DNA from: Spyradomonas excrementavium
GTDB lineage: Bacteria; Cyanobacteriota; Vampirovibrionia; Gastranaerophilales; Gastranaerophilaceae
Assembly: GCA_018714005.1 (NCBI GenBank)
Contig: DVOA01000036.1
Coordinates: forward strand, 1-61,191
Length of the DNA stretch: 61,191 nt
Reading direction: 5' to 3'
Made by a program: the position numbers and the translations under genes. Below, one piece after another: positions 25,906 to 34,198 of the stretch. The notes beneath the pieces were generated by a model that had not been told where the DNA came from, did no database searches, and saw nothing but the letters and a program-made list of their open reading frames with translations. The first letter of the stretch is position 1, and each line of letters begins with the position of its first letter.

Positions 25906-26190
25906 GTTTATAAAGAGGAATTAGATTTTAGAACCGGAACGGGCTGCGCCGCTTTTACGGTTCTAAAATCTAATTCCTCTTTATAAACTTTTCGGGGTGG
26001 GCTCGGGGTGATAAAAATTAGAATTTAGAACCACAACGGGCTGCGCCACTTTTATGGTTCTAAATTCTAAATCCTCTTTATAAACTTTTCTGGGTGGGCT
26101 CGGGGTGATAAAAATTAAAATTTAGAACCACAACGGGCTGCGCCGCTTTTACGGTTCTAAAATCTAATTCCTCTTTATAAACTTTTCGGG
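25906..26190. repeat. 97-bp tandem repeats with embedded perfect hairpin (family 3)
   Basis: GGGCTGCGCC recurs at 25941, 26038 and 26135, an exact 97-bp period, giving three copies. The first copy forms a perfect 31-bp inverted repeat (25906-25936 and 25958-25988) around a 21-base loop containing ACGGGCTGCGCCGC. In copies 2 and 3 the left arm has diverged and only 13-20 bp pair. No gene lies between 25798 and 26227. Confidence 0.85.
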
Positions 26191-26227
26191 ATTGGTGCCC
26201 CCTCCGAAAAGTTCCAAAAGCCGGCGC

Positions 26228-27766
26228 TTACCTGCCTGTAAATTTATAAATAGCAAACCCCTCGCCGTAAGCAATGGACGGCGGGGAAAGATAAATCATT
26301 TTCCAGTCATCTTTATTGAAAATCTCAAGCCCGCGCCCGAAATCATACGACGGAGTTACCACATAAATCGGCTGATGTTTCATTTCCTCGGAAAAACGTC
26401 TTCTGACAATCAAAGACCAATCCTTTTGCATTCTGCCAATAAGCAGGCTTTTGTCCCAGACAACATAATTTATATATTTTCGCTGCATAATCGACCACAT
26501 GCGGTTTTTGGGCAGATAATAGTACAAACCGAGCGAGAACGGGTCCTGAGTTGTGATTAATAAGGCGTTTTCAGGGATATTTTTCTGGATAAATTGCGCA
26601 GTTACCTTTGCAGATGAATAATTTCCGGTCAAATCACCGATTGTATATCTCACGCCGTTCATGATTGTGACGAGAAACATCAACGCAAGAATTATATTCA
26701 AGGATTTTTTTGTGACTATTCGGTATTTTTCTTTGAAATTAGCGTCAGAAAGCACCATCCAGAACGCAAAAATCATGATTAAATAAGCAGTGCCGATTCT
26801 GTTAGGATAAATAAATGCGGAATAAGCAAAAATATAAACAAACAGCTGAAATCCAATCCCCGCAGCAACCGTCAAAAACGCCCTTACATTCACAAGCGCA
26901 AAAATCACAACGGACAGGAACGTAAGCGCCAAAAGCACGAGTGAAGCCGCCACAACTGCCCAGCTTGCCTGATAAGTTTTCATCATTGCCGCAGAACTGA
27001 CAACAGGAGCCATGTTTATCGCAGTGTTATCAATGACATTTGTGAAAAACTCGAGCATTGTGTGATATACATTCATCCCGATGTAGTCAAAATTCAAACC
27101 AATACAGGAATTGCTTGAACTTGTACCCTTCAGCTGCAAAACAACAGCAAGCAAACCGGCAAAAACAACCCCGAATGCCGCTCCAAACTTGATTTTTTCG
27201 TTTTTTGTCAGGGTTTTAAACGGTTTTATAAAATTATCGTATAAAAATATGCACCCCAGAATCCCCGAAAAACCAAACATAATAACATGCGTATTAGCAA
27301 TCAACGCAAGAACAATCGCATACAGATACGGGCGCTCCTTGCTTTTCGGGTATAAATACGCCGCTGCCGTCACAAGAAACGGCAAAATCGAATAGCTGCG
27401 GGCAATAACAGGGAAAAAATACAAAAAACACCCGCCGGTCAGTATAGAAAACTTTGCAAATTTTGAAAAAGGCGAGAACTGCAATATCAAAAACGCACCA
27501 AAAACCGTTCCCAACCAGCATATTATCTGCATTGCCATTATTGAAAAATTCATTTTGGCAAAAGGCATTACCAGAAAGTAGAAAAACGACGGATGCCCTT
27601 CGTTCACAAGATGTTTTAAAAGCCCCACAGGTGATAAATATTTCACCAGAAGCCACACCTGCGCCTCATCAGCCCAGATTTCATGTCTTAGCACGGTATT
27701 GAGCGTGAAAAGAGCAAAAAGTACGGTCAGCAAAATATTTATTTTTAACGATTTTTTATTTTCCAT
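26228..27766 (-). CDS. polytopic GT-C-fold glycosyltransferase-like membrane protein
   Basis: 512 aa with about ten to twelve transmembrane helices. Near residue 27 it has RHEIWADEAQVW, an Asp-Glu pair in the first extracytoplasmic loop, followed by EGHPSFFYF and VIARSYSILPF; this layout is typical of lipid-phosphate-sugar dependent GT-C enzymes (PMT/ArnT-like). The C-terminal soluble part (~residues 400-512) faces the periplasm. It is a close paralogue of the neighbouring interrupted gene. It probably adds a sugar to a surface glycan; donor and acceptor are unknown. Confidence 0.75.
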   Translation of the reverse strand: MENKKSLKINILLTVLFALFTLNTVLRHEIWADEAQVWLLVKYLSPVGLLKHLVNEGHPSFFYFLVMPFAKMNFSIMAMQIICWLGTVFGAFLILQFSPFSKFAKFSILTGGCFLYFFPVIARSYSILPFLVTAAAYLYPKSKERPYLYAIVLALIANTHVIMFGFSGILGCIFLYDNFIKPFKTLTKNEKIKFGAAFGVVFAGLLAVVLQLKGTSSSNSCIGLNFDYIGMNVYHTMLEFFTNVIDNTAINMAPVVSSAAMMKTYQASWAVVAASLVLLALTFLSVVIFALVNVRAFLTVAAGIGFQLFVYIFAYSAFIYPNRIGTAYLIMIFAFWMVLSDANFKEKYRIVTKKSLNIILALMFLVTIMNGVRYTIGDLTGNYSSAKVTAQFIQKNIPENALLITTQDPFSLGLYYYLPKNRMWSIMQRKYINYVVWDKSLLIGRMQKDWSLIVRRRFSEEMKHQPIYVVTPSYDFGRGLEIFNKDDWKMIYLSPPSIAYGEGFAIYKFTGR

Positions 27767-27785
27767 CGATTTTCTCCGTTAATCC

Positions 27786-29201
27786 TTATTTTTTGTTTCC
27801 AACCAGCCTGCAAATAACGAAATCCTCGTTTTCATGTATTACTTTGACAGGATTGCTATATACCGGAACGCATTTTATATTGTGCGGTAAAACAGGAATA
27901 CCTATTCGCGTCGTAACAAGGTACGTATTGCCCTCCAAAAATTCAGACGGAAGCGCCAGCTGATTTTTCTCCTTTTTTCCCTGAACCCAGTTCTCTGTTG
28001 TATAAAACTTTCCGGCAGAAAGCGACCAGAATCGCAATCCGGGAGAATATGCGAAAATTCCAGCCTTTGTTTCTGAATCATCGGTAACAATAAGCGTATT
28101 CGCACCGAGCTACTGTTTTATATAATCAGCAGTGCTTTTGCTGCCCGAAAAATCATAAAGTAAATCCTGCGTAACGTATTTTGTGCCAATCAAAAACGAA
28201 GACAAAAATATAAACGCAAGTACAATCTGCAAATAATTTATCATTTTTGTTCTTTTTTCAAAAATCACCCACAAGCAAAACAAAACCACAAGAAAAAGCG
28301 AAAATGCTCTCTGCGGCAATATTCCCCAGATGAATTTATAAATTAAAAACTGATAAACAAAAGACGCCCAAAAGACAAAAAGCAGCTTTTTGTTCTCTTT
28401 GTAAAGCACATAAGAAAACCACAAAAGAAAAATCACAAGAATATATGCAAAAGCAGAAATACCGTTGATTCCGCCGGACAGTTTCTCAAACACTGTCCAG
28501 AATCCTGGGCGAACATAATCATTAATACAAATATTGTGCGATTTGCCTATTAAAATGAACAACCCCATCAACAAAAAATCAACAGAAACAACGCAGGCCG
28601 TTATAATTTGCGGAATTTTGCTTTTTGCTTGTGCGCTGTTTTTTATTACGTTATCCCACACAAAAACACCCAGCAGGGCCGCACAAAAACCAAACAGTAT
28701 CACATGCGTATTGGCAGCCAGCGCCAATACGCACCCGTACAAGTACGGGTGGTCTTTGCTTTTAGGGTATAAATACGCAAGCAAAAATACAAGCAACGGA
28801 AAAAGCGAATAGCTTCTTGCAATCACTGCATGCCAGTATAGCAGCCCCGAGCTGAATAAAAAGGTAAATTTTAAGAAATTATTAAAAGGCGACTTAAAAA
28901 CAAAAAACGCAGCCCCTAAAACAGCAAAAAACCAAGCGAGAATCTGCATTGAAAACACGCTCAGCCCCGATTTTGCCAGCGGCAGAACAAGAATATACCA
29001 CAATGGAGGATGACCCTCGACAGCTACATTTTTCCACAGCTCAAAAAAGCCGCAATCACGGCAAAGCACCCATACATAAGCCTCATCCCGCCATATTTCA
29101 TGATGAAAAACAACAAAAACCGAGATTAACGCAAACGCAATCAGCATTAGCAGATTAAATCTTTGTTCTTTGTCATTAAAAAAATTAGTTATTTTGTTCA
29201 T
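27786..29201 (-). pseudogene. second GT-C-like glycosyltransferase, interrupted by in-frame TAG
   Basis: From the ATG at 29201 (MNKITNFFND) the frame encodes about 363 residues parallel to the 26228-27766 protein (HHEIWRDEAYVW, EGHPPLWYI, VIARSYSLFPLL) and stops at a TAG at 28110-28112. The same frame then runs open for 107 further codons to 27786 and matches the paralogue's C-terminal periplasmic region (LGANTLIVTDDSETKAG against PENALLITTQDP). So one base change, not a frameshift, splits it; CAG or AAG to TAG would suffice. The start overlaps the GT2 gene by 17 bp. May be recently inactivated, read through or an assembly error. Confidence 0.8.
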
Positions 29202-29979
29202 AATATGGCAATTCCTCGGACGGGTCGAGCACTCTGGCGTCGTTTTTAAAGATTTTAGATTTGTAAATACCCGCTTTTGCGAGGAAATATTTGAAACTGA
29301 CCCCCAGTACGCCAAAACCATACTTGCAGCTTCTTAAAAAGTTGATTGAAGAGGCATCGGGGAAGTATTTTGTCGGGCAGCTTATTTGCCCGATAGTGAA
29401 CCCTTTATAAAAAATTAACGCAAGCATTTCATTGTCAAAAACAAAATCGTCATTGCAGTCTTTGAGCGGGCATTTTTCAAGCACCTCTCTTGTAAACGCC
29501 CTGAAACCGGTGTGGTATTCTGTCAGGCGCTCATTCATGAGCACATTCTGGCAAAAAGTAAGGATTTTATTCGCAACAAACTTGTAAAAGGGCATTCCGC
29601 CTTTCAGCGCGCTTTTCCCTATGAATCTGGAGGCGATACAGGCGTCATATTCATCAAAAGCAAGCATTGCAGCCATTGCAGGCACGAGTTTCGGGGTATA
29701 TTGATAATCAGGATGTACCATTATCACGATATCCGCATCGGTTTTCAGCGCCGCAGTGTAGCAGGTTTTCTGGTTTCCGCCGTAGCCTTTGTTTTTATCA
29801 TGGACAATCGTTGTTATATTCAGGCGCTTTGCGACTTCTTTTGTTTTGTCGGAAGAATTGTCATCCACGAGGATAATCTCATCGACAATATCCTTGTAAA
29901 GCTCGTTATAAGTGATTTCCAGCGTTTTTTCCGCATTGTACGCGGGCATAATTACCGCAATTTTCTTGTTATTTAACAT
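29185..29979 (-). CDS. GT2-family glycosyltransferase (dolichol-phosphate-mannose synthase-like)
   Basis: 264 aa from ATG 29979 (GGAG at about 6 bases). GT-A fold: AVIMPAYNAEKTLE at the N-terminus, nucleotide-sugar motif VDDNSSDKT, metal motif region HPDYQY in place of DxD, and ASRFIGKSALKGG with HTGFRAF, all as in DPM1-like enzymes, which make polyprenyl-phosphate sugars on the cytoplasmic face. Such lipid sugars are the donors for GT-C enzymes, so its position directly upstream of two GT-C-like genes is functionally consistent. No membrane anchor seen at the C-terminus. Confidence 0.87.
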   Translation of the reverse strand: MLNNKKIAVIMPAYNAEKTLEITYNELYKDIVDEIILVDDNSSDKTKEVAKRLNITTIVHDKNKGYGGNQKTCYTAALKTDADIVIMVHPDYQYTPKLVPAMAAMLAFDEYDACIASRFIGKSALKGGMPFYKFVANKILTFCQNVLMNERLTEYHTGFRAFTREVLEKCPLKDCNDDFVFDNEMLALIFYKGFTIGQISCPTKYFPDASSINFLRSCKYGFGVLGVSFKYFLAKAGIYKSKIFKNDARVLDPSEELPYYEQNN

Positions 29980-30175
29980 ATTAACTCCATCTCCCACTTA
30001 ATTCTGCGCCGCAGCCCGCCGTAAACTCTTCTTTTCCGCAATGCTGCCCGCCTTTTCAAAATTCCGCTTCAAAATTTTGTTCAAGCTGTTTTTTCCATTT
30101 CACAAAATTTTTCAGGGCTTTCTTATTCATAGTATAATCAAAATCAGTTTTACAAACAAGAATAAACGGTGATTT

Positions 30176-31930
30176 ATGGACAAATTTAAAGAGTTTGCGC
30201 AAAAATACAGCCTGAAAGAGCTTTCGGGATTGATTTTGATAACTATTTTGCTTTTTATAATTACATATGCAAAAAGCGATTCTTTTATTATTGATGTCGG
30301 CAGAGAAGCCGTCCTGCCCTGGCAAATGCTTGAAGGAAAGGTGCTTTTCAGGGATTTGTTCAATGTTTACGGGGCTGTTTCTTACCAGATTAATGCGCTT
30401 GCCTTTATGATTTTTGGCACAAAGCTGTCAACGCTCTACTTTCTGGGGCTTTTTTCGTCGATTTTAATAGTTTCGGCAATGTTTTACATAACAAAATACT
30501 TCACAAACAACATAACAGCCTTTTTTTTGGCGCTTTTAGCGCTGCCGTCATGCGTATTCGGCAAAGTGCTGCACAATTTTTCATTCCCGTACGCTTATGC
30601 TGCGGTTTATGCGCTTATCGGCTATTTTTTGTCAGCTGGAGCTTTTCTTGCGTTTATTAAAGAACGAAAAAGCCTGTTTTTGTGTCTGGCGTTTTTGTTT
30701 GCAGGCTTTTCATTCGGAAACAAGATAGAACATGCGCCTTATTTTGCGCTGCTTTTTGTGATTTTGCCATTTTTAAGGATAAATTTAAAATCAAAACTTG
30801 CTGCAGCCTCTTCTTTCTTCGTAATCCCTGCTGTTTCGACATTTGTTCTTATATTGCAGGGAGCGGGCATAAATAATCTTCTGGAGGCGGGAAAATACGC
30901 TCACAACCTTTCACAAACCCCGTCTTTTCAGAATCTTTATGTAAGATACGGGCTTTATTACAACAACTTTTTTGTAAAATTTTCAATTATTGATTTTTTA
31001 AAGCTTTTTGCCGTTCTTCTGCCGCTTTCCGGCGTTTTATACGGTTTAAACTGCTTAAAAGCGAAAATTACCCGAAAAATGCTTTTTTATTCGCTTTACA
31101 CGGGTTTTGTCCTGATTTTTTGCGTTGTTATTTTTAACATGTTCAAGGCTCAGCAGCCTGTAATTTTCGACTGGCTCGGAATCGCTTGTATTGTGATTTT
31201 TGCGGGATTTTGCGTCTTTTTGGGAAGAAAAATTTACAAAAAAGAGGAAATCAGCACAGAAGATATTATGTACATTTTCCTGCTGGCTTCGACAATAACG
31301 GTTTCGGTTAAGGGTATTGCGAGCATTCAGCTGGAATGTTACGGAACTTTCCCCGCAGCAGCTTTGAGCGTGCCGTTTGTCATTTTTTGTTCAAAATATC
31401 TTTGCAAAGTCAGCAAAAAAATCGATAAAAATCATTGGAATGCCGTATTAGCAACGATTTTAGCGATTTTTTCAATTTTGTATTTCACAGACCTTTTTAT
31501 AAAGCAGACGATTTTTCATCGTTATCCGGTGACGACGCAAAGGGGCACGATTTATGTGAAAAAAGAGCTGCGTTATATGCAGGAGCTTGTGAATTACATT
31601 GAAAAAAACACTCCGCAGGGCGCAAAAATCCTTTCTGTTCCGGAATCTTCAATAATCAACTTCCTGACAGAGCGCCCGACGCATGAAAAATATTACTACC
31701 TGATTACGCCCAATGTAGAGCTTTTCGGCGAAGAAAACATCCTCAGCGACCTTAAAAAAGACCCTCCGGATTATTTTCTTTTGAACACAATGCCTTATGT
31801 GTGCTTTGATGTGGAGGATTTTTGCAGTTATGCGGGAAAAATCTGCAATTTTATCAATGAAGAATACACGCCCGTCTTTTATTTAGATGGAAAGGTGAAA
31901 TATTTCCTGTTCAAAAAAAGAAAGCATTGA
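30176..31930 (+). CDS. large polytopic membrane protein, probable GT-C glycosyltransferase
   Basis: 584 aa, about twelve helices followed by a soluble C-terminal domain (residues ~455-584). The first extracytoplasmic loop has DVGREAVLPWQML then GKVLFRDLFNVYGAVSY, a pattern (REA..P...L.G...YRD.F..YGP) common to GT83/ArnT-like proteins. Transcribed opposite to the glycosyltransferase cluster, from 179 bp away. Lys-rich tail ends FKKRKH. Likely part of the same surface-glycan pathway; assignment to a glycosyltransferase is by pattern only. Confidence 0.7.
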   Translation: MDKFKEFAQKYSLKELSGLILITILLFIITYAKSDSFIIDVGREAVLPWQMLEGKVLFRDLFNVYGAVSYQINALAFMIFGTKLSTLYFLGLFSSILIVSAMFYITKYFTNNITAFFLALLALPSCVFGKVLHNFSFPYAYAAVYALIGYFLSAGAFLAFIKERKSLFLCLAFLFAGFSFGNKIEHAPYFALLFVILPFLRINLKSKLAAASSFFVIPAVSTFVLILQGAGINNLLEAGKYAHNLSQTPSFQNLYVRYGLYYNNFFVKFSIIDFLKLFAVLLPLSGVLYGLNCLKAKITRKMLFYSLYTGFVLIFCVVIFNMFKAQQPVIFDWLGIACIVIFAGFCVFLGRKIYKKEEISTEDIMYIFLLASTITVSVKGIASIQLECYGTFPAAALSVPFVIFCSKYLCKVSKKIDKNHWNAVLATILAIFSILYFTDLFIKQTIFHRYPVTTQRGTIYVKKELRYMQELVNYIEKNTPQGAKILSVPESSIINFLTERPTHEKYYYLITPNVELFGEENILSDLKKDPPDYFLLNTMPYVCFDVEDFCSYAGKICNFINEEYTPVFYLDGKVKYFLFKKRKH

Positions 31931-31937
31931 AAATCAG

Positions 31938-32062
31938 GCGAGTAGGAGAAGATTTGACTTTTCCGTTCCGATTCCCCCGGGCACGCCGCGTTAAATGTGT
32001 TGTGACGGGATTTTTGAGCCCTCCTCCATAGTCACTCCAAAGTCAAATCCTCTCCTACTCGC
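31938..32062. repeat. long hairpin, conserved-core family 1, copy 2
   Basis: 24-bp arms (31938-31961, 32039-32062) with one mismatch flank a 77-base core that starts TCCGTTCCGATTCC and ends CATAGTCACTCC. It begins 8 bp after the stop of the membrane protein gene. The core ends match those at 16503-16578 (inverted) and 48628-48674, while the arms are unrelated. Confidence 0.87.
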
Positions 32063-32091
32063 TTTTAACGCAAAAAATATAATCCACTAAC

Positions 32092-32122
32092 AAAAAAGAG
32101 CCCCCCAAAAGAGCTCTTTTTT
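32092..32122. terminator. bidirectional terminator between convergent genes
   Basis: AAAAAAGAGC / GCTCTTTTTT stem with a Cys-codon-like CCCCC loop; A run on one side and T run on the other serve both strands, including the omega-like gene ending at 32151. Confidence 0.75.
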
Positions 32123-32150
32123 CAAATCAAAATCTAAAAATAAGCCGATT

Positions 32151-32393
32151 TTATCCGACGAGTCTGCTTTCGTCAGCCTCAGAAGCCTTAACCATTATTG
32201 CATGCTCAATCGGATTTTCTTTTTTAATGCTGTTATCAAAATTGAACTCCTCATATCCGAGTTCGTCTTTAGGTTTTTTCATCTGATATTCGTCAACAAG
32301 CTTTTTAGCAAGTTCAGCGATTTCATATACGAGCTGGTAACGATTTTCAGAGTTTTCGTTCAATTCCCATGCTACTTTTATTATTTGCGTCAT
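32151..32393 (-). CDS. rpoZ: putative RNA polymerase omega subunit
   Basis: 80 aa from ATG 32393 (GGAG six bases upstream; the TTG four codons earlier is too close to that site). The segment NRYQLVYEIAELAKKL matches the omega core (x-R-Y-x-L-V-x-x-A-x-x-A-x-x-L), and NPIEHAIMVKASEADESRL fits the C-terminal helix (KPV..AI.EI..). Length is normal for omega. Sequence is diverged, so the assignment is moderate. Stands alone between terminators. Confidence 0.55.
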   Translation of the reverse strand: MTQIIKVAWELNENSENRYQLVYEIAELAKKLVDEYQMKKPKDELGYEEFNFDNSIKKENPIEHAIMVKASEADESRLVG

Positions 32394-32620
32394 CTTTTTC
32401 TCCAAAATTAACTTATGATACCAATATAATATAATCCAAACGGATAATCAAGATGAAAATTTAGCAGGTTGGGGTTTATACCCGGGAACATGGATTCTCT
32501 TCAGCCGTTGGCGAGCGGCACGAGCCTTACGGATGAGGATACTCGTACGGGTAGAACTAAGTGAGCATTTCCGACGGAAATGCGAATCGTGAGAATCCGC
32601 AAAATCTTCAATCCTCGCAC

Positions 32621-32650
32621 AAAAAAAGACGCCCATAGCGTCTTTTTTTT
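32621..32650 (-). terminator. terminator of tRNA-Gln
   Basis: On the minus strand AAAAAAAAGACGC / GCGTCTTTTTTT around TATGG, six bases after the tRNA 3' end. Confidence 0.8.
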
Positions 32651-32655
32651 ATAAT

Positions 32656-32726
32656 CTCCGGGACATGGATTCGAACCACGATTAGATGATCCAGAGTCAC
32701 CTGTCCTGCCGTTAGACGATCCCGGA
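32656..32726 (-). tRNA. tRNA-Gln (anticodon CTG)
   Basis: Acceptor arms TCCGGGA / TCCCGGA, anticodon stem GGTGA / TCATC with loop CTCTGGA giving anticodon CTG, T-arm with GGTTCGAATCC. The CCA end is not encoded. Reads CAG codons. Confidence 0.93.
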
Positions 32727-32729
32727 ATG

Positions 32730-32769
32730 TGACCACATAATTATTTTATCACTATAAAGATTGTGGTCA
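32730..32769. promoter_or_regulatory. inverted repeat overlapping tRNA-Gln promoter region
   Basis: TGACCACA (32730-32737) and TGTGGTCA (32762-32769) are perfectly complementary with a 24-base AT-rich centre, immediately upstream of the tRNA-Gln 5' end. Confidence 0.45.
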
Positions 32770-32798
32770 ATATATTCCGCGAAATGTAGATTAGTAGG

Positions 32799-32826
32799 AT
32801 GGGTTGAACAATCTCATTCAACCCAT
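32799..32826. repeat. short hairpin repeat
   Basis: ATGGGTTGAA / TTCAACCCAT, 10-bp perfect stem with 8-base loop, in the 207-bp gap between tRNA-Gln and the small membrane protein gene. Confidence 0.6.
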
Positions 32827-32933
32827 CTCAACAATTGTCGCGTGAAATCGAACTTGTTTTACGCAACATGCCAGCTATCCGGAAATGCAAATCGTGAGAA
32901 CCCGCCGAATCTTCAGGCGTATTTGCGTCTATC

Positions 32934-33050
32934 CTATTTTTTTTGTTCAGCAAGGTTTTTATTGTATTTAATAGAGCGATAAACGCCGTATAAAAGGCCA
33001 CAAAATAATATACCGGTTGCAATTATTGTAAAAATCGTTTGGCTATCCAT
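32934..33050 (-). CDS. 38-aa single-span membrane protein
   Basis: Starts MDSQTIFTIIATGILFCG with GGAG seven bases before the ATG. Residues about 5-24 form one hydrophobic helix, followed by a basic tail (YRSIKYNKNLAEQKK) and a TAG stop. Topology suggests N-out, C-in. Its ATG overlaps the stop of a possible upstream small ORF (ATGGATAG), a coupling signature. Of the size class often missed by gene callers. No family recognised. Confidence 0.6.
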   Translation of the reverse strand: MDSQTIFTIIATGILFCGLLYGVYRSIKYNKNLAEQKK

Positions 33051-33147
33051 TTTTTGACTCCATTTCAGTTAATCTTTTCAAAAGTTTATCACATGCTTTT
33101 TTCTTGTCCCAGTAATTTAAGGTAAAGCAGCCTAGGACAAAAAACAA
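33043..33147 (-). CDS. possible 34-aa small protein upstream
   Basis: A TTG at 33147 opens MFFVLGCFTLNYWDKKK, a short hydrophobic head and basic/acidic tail ending MESKNG. Its stop overlaps the next ATG by eight bases. The 5' end lies inside the tRNA-linked direct repeat, so the true upstream part may have been displaced by the island insertion. Weak evidence; could be non-coding. Confidence 0.3.
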   Translation of the reverse strand: MFFVLGCFTLNYWDKKKACDKLLKRLTEMESKNG

Positions 33148-33228
33148 AAAAGAGTTTCCATAAATCTTGGAAACTCTTTTTATAAATGGCTCCTCGGGTG
33201 GGACTCGAACCTACAACCTTTCGGTTAA
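33128..33228 (-). repeat. attL-like partial copy of tRNA-Asn 3' half and its terminator
   Basis: Matches 35963-36075: CAGNCTAGGAC, the hairpin GAGTTTCCATAAATC(T/G)TGGAAACTC, CCA end and the tRNA-Asn 3' half, ending exactly in the anticodon loop (TTAACC on the minus strand). The right copy has a 9-10 bp internal duplication and otherwise about four differences. It lacks the 5' half and is not a functional tRNA. Confidence 0.88.
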
Positions 33229-33260
33229 ATAAAAAAGCCTTGCTCTTATGAGCAGTTTTT

Positions 33261-33584
33261 TTATTGTTCGTTATTTAAAAGAATTTTCGCCAGTGCTATA
33301 TCGTATTTTCTATAATTCTTAGTAAAATATTTTTTTGCTCTCTCGTTTTCTTCCATTGCTTGATTTGCAAGCAATTTCATATAAATAATGAGTTCATTCA
33401 TTTTAGTTTGTAAATACTCATTATAGTTTTTTTGTACTTTATTATAGCTTTTTTGTATGCGCTCTCCGTTTTCATTCATAATAACATCAGGCATGAGGAC
33501 TTTTATATTGTACAATTCATATTGGTTACTGCTTTTTAGCTTTACTTCTTGAATTATTTTTATCATCTCTAAAGCTATATTCAT
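33261..33584 (-). CDS. island hypothetical protein, 107 aa
   Basis: Mostly helical and charged (QKSYNKVQKNYNEYLQTKMN, MEENERAKKYFTKNYRKYD), probably coiled coil. The ATG lies a base after the stop of the upstream nuclease-like gene and is preceded by AAAGGAAA, so the two form an operon. A weak terminator (TGCTC/GAGCA then T run) follows at about 33236-33260. Function unknown. Confidence 0.65.
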   Translation of the reverse strand: MNIALEMIKIIQEVKLKSSNQYELYNIKVLMPDVIMNENGERIQKSYNKVQKNYNEYLQTKMNELIIYMKLLANQAMEENERAKKYFTKNYRKYDIALAKILLNNEQ

Positions 33585-33585
33585 T

Positions 33586-34038
33586 TTATTTCCTTTTCGA
33601 TTTGTAAATGAACTGCGGACAATAGCCTGTGTTCATCATTTCATTATTTATACTAATATAATTCCCGTTATTATCTTTATAGTAAAAAATACCTACAAGT
33701 CTGCTATAATGGTCAACCCCTGTAATTTCAAGATAGATATTTTTATGGCTTTGCAAAATTTTTATGAGTTTTTGTTTAACCCTTAGTCCTTTTTCTGTTA
33801 TCTGCTCATCTGTAAGCTCATCATTGTGTTGATATTTGATTTGGTTATTAGCTGATGTTTCGTAGCTGTCAATTTTTATTGTATCACCGTCAACAACTGA
33901 AACGATTACCGGTTTAATTATATAATTTCGATTAATAAAATCACTATTTTTTAAAGATAAATTTTGAGCAACTGCAAAAGTACTGCTATACAAGCATAAA
34001 CAAAACGACAATATAAAATTTAAATGAATTTTTCTCAT
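33586..34038 (-). CDS. secreted staphylococcal-nuclease-fold protein, probably catalytically impaired
   Basis: 150 aa from ATG 34038 (MRKIHLNFILS), with signal peptide to about residue 24 (SSTFAVA). Mature part shows SNase strands: VIVSVVDGDTIKI (metal Asp retained) and LEITGVDHYSRLVGIFYY (Arg of the second catalytic cluster retained in DHYSR). The intervening strand that normally reads RLxxIDxPE is absent; the region is NNQIKYQHNDELTDEQ. So the fold is likely but the active site is incomplete. Gene of the island. Confidence 0.65.
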   Translation of the reverse strand: MRKIHLNFILSFCLCLYSSTFAVAQNLSLKNSDFINRNYIIKPVIVSVVDGDTIKIDSYETSANNQIKYQHNDELTDEQITEKGLRVKQKLIKILQSHKNIYLEITGVDHYSRLVGIFYYKDNNGNYISINNEMMNTGYCPQFIYKSKRK

Positions 34039-34198
34039 ATCTTCACTACTCAATGTAAAACGCTCATAAAATTATACAATATAAATCAGAAAAATAAAGA
34101 GTGTTTTTTGCCTTTATTTTTACGTGTAATAACAAGAGTGTTTTCAACCTTTAAATTATATGGAAATATGCAGGTAGTATAACTATCATATTATTACT

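Larger units (their letters stand above)
32565..32905. repeat. 26-bp direct repeat pair with hairpin
   Basis: CGGAAATGCGAATCGTGAGA plus six bases at 32575-32600 recurs with two changes at 32880-32905, on either side of tRNA-Gln. The first copy also forms GCATTTCCG-A-CGGAAATGC (32565-32583). Probably a short dispersed element. Confidence 0.6.

Noticed and set aside
10631..28112. TAG reassigned to an amino acid genome-wide
   Set aside because: Several intact genes of normal length end in TAG here (ilvA, ridA, rqcP, the 61-aa and 38-aa genes), so TAG is a working stop codon.
32448..32636. 62-aa frame between the omega-like gene and tRNA-Gln
   Set aside because: It spans repeat hairpins and the tRNA terminator and has no ribosome-binding site; judged non-coding.
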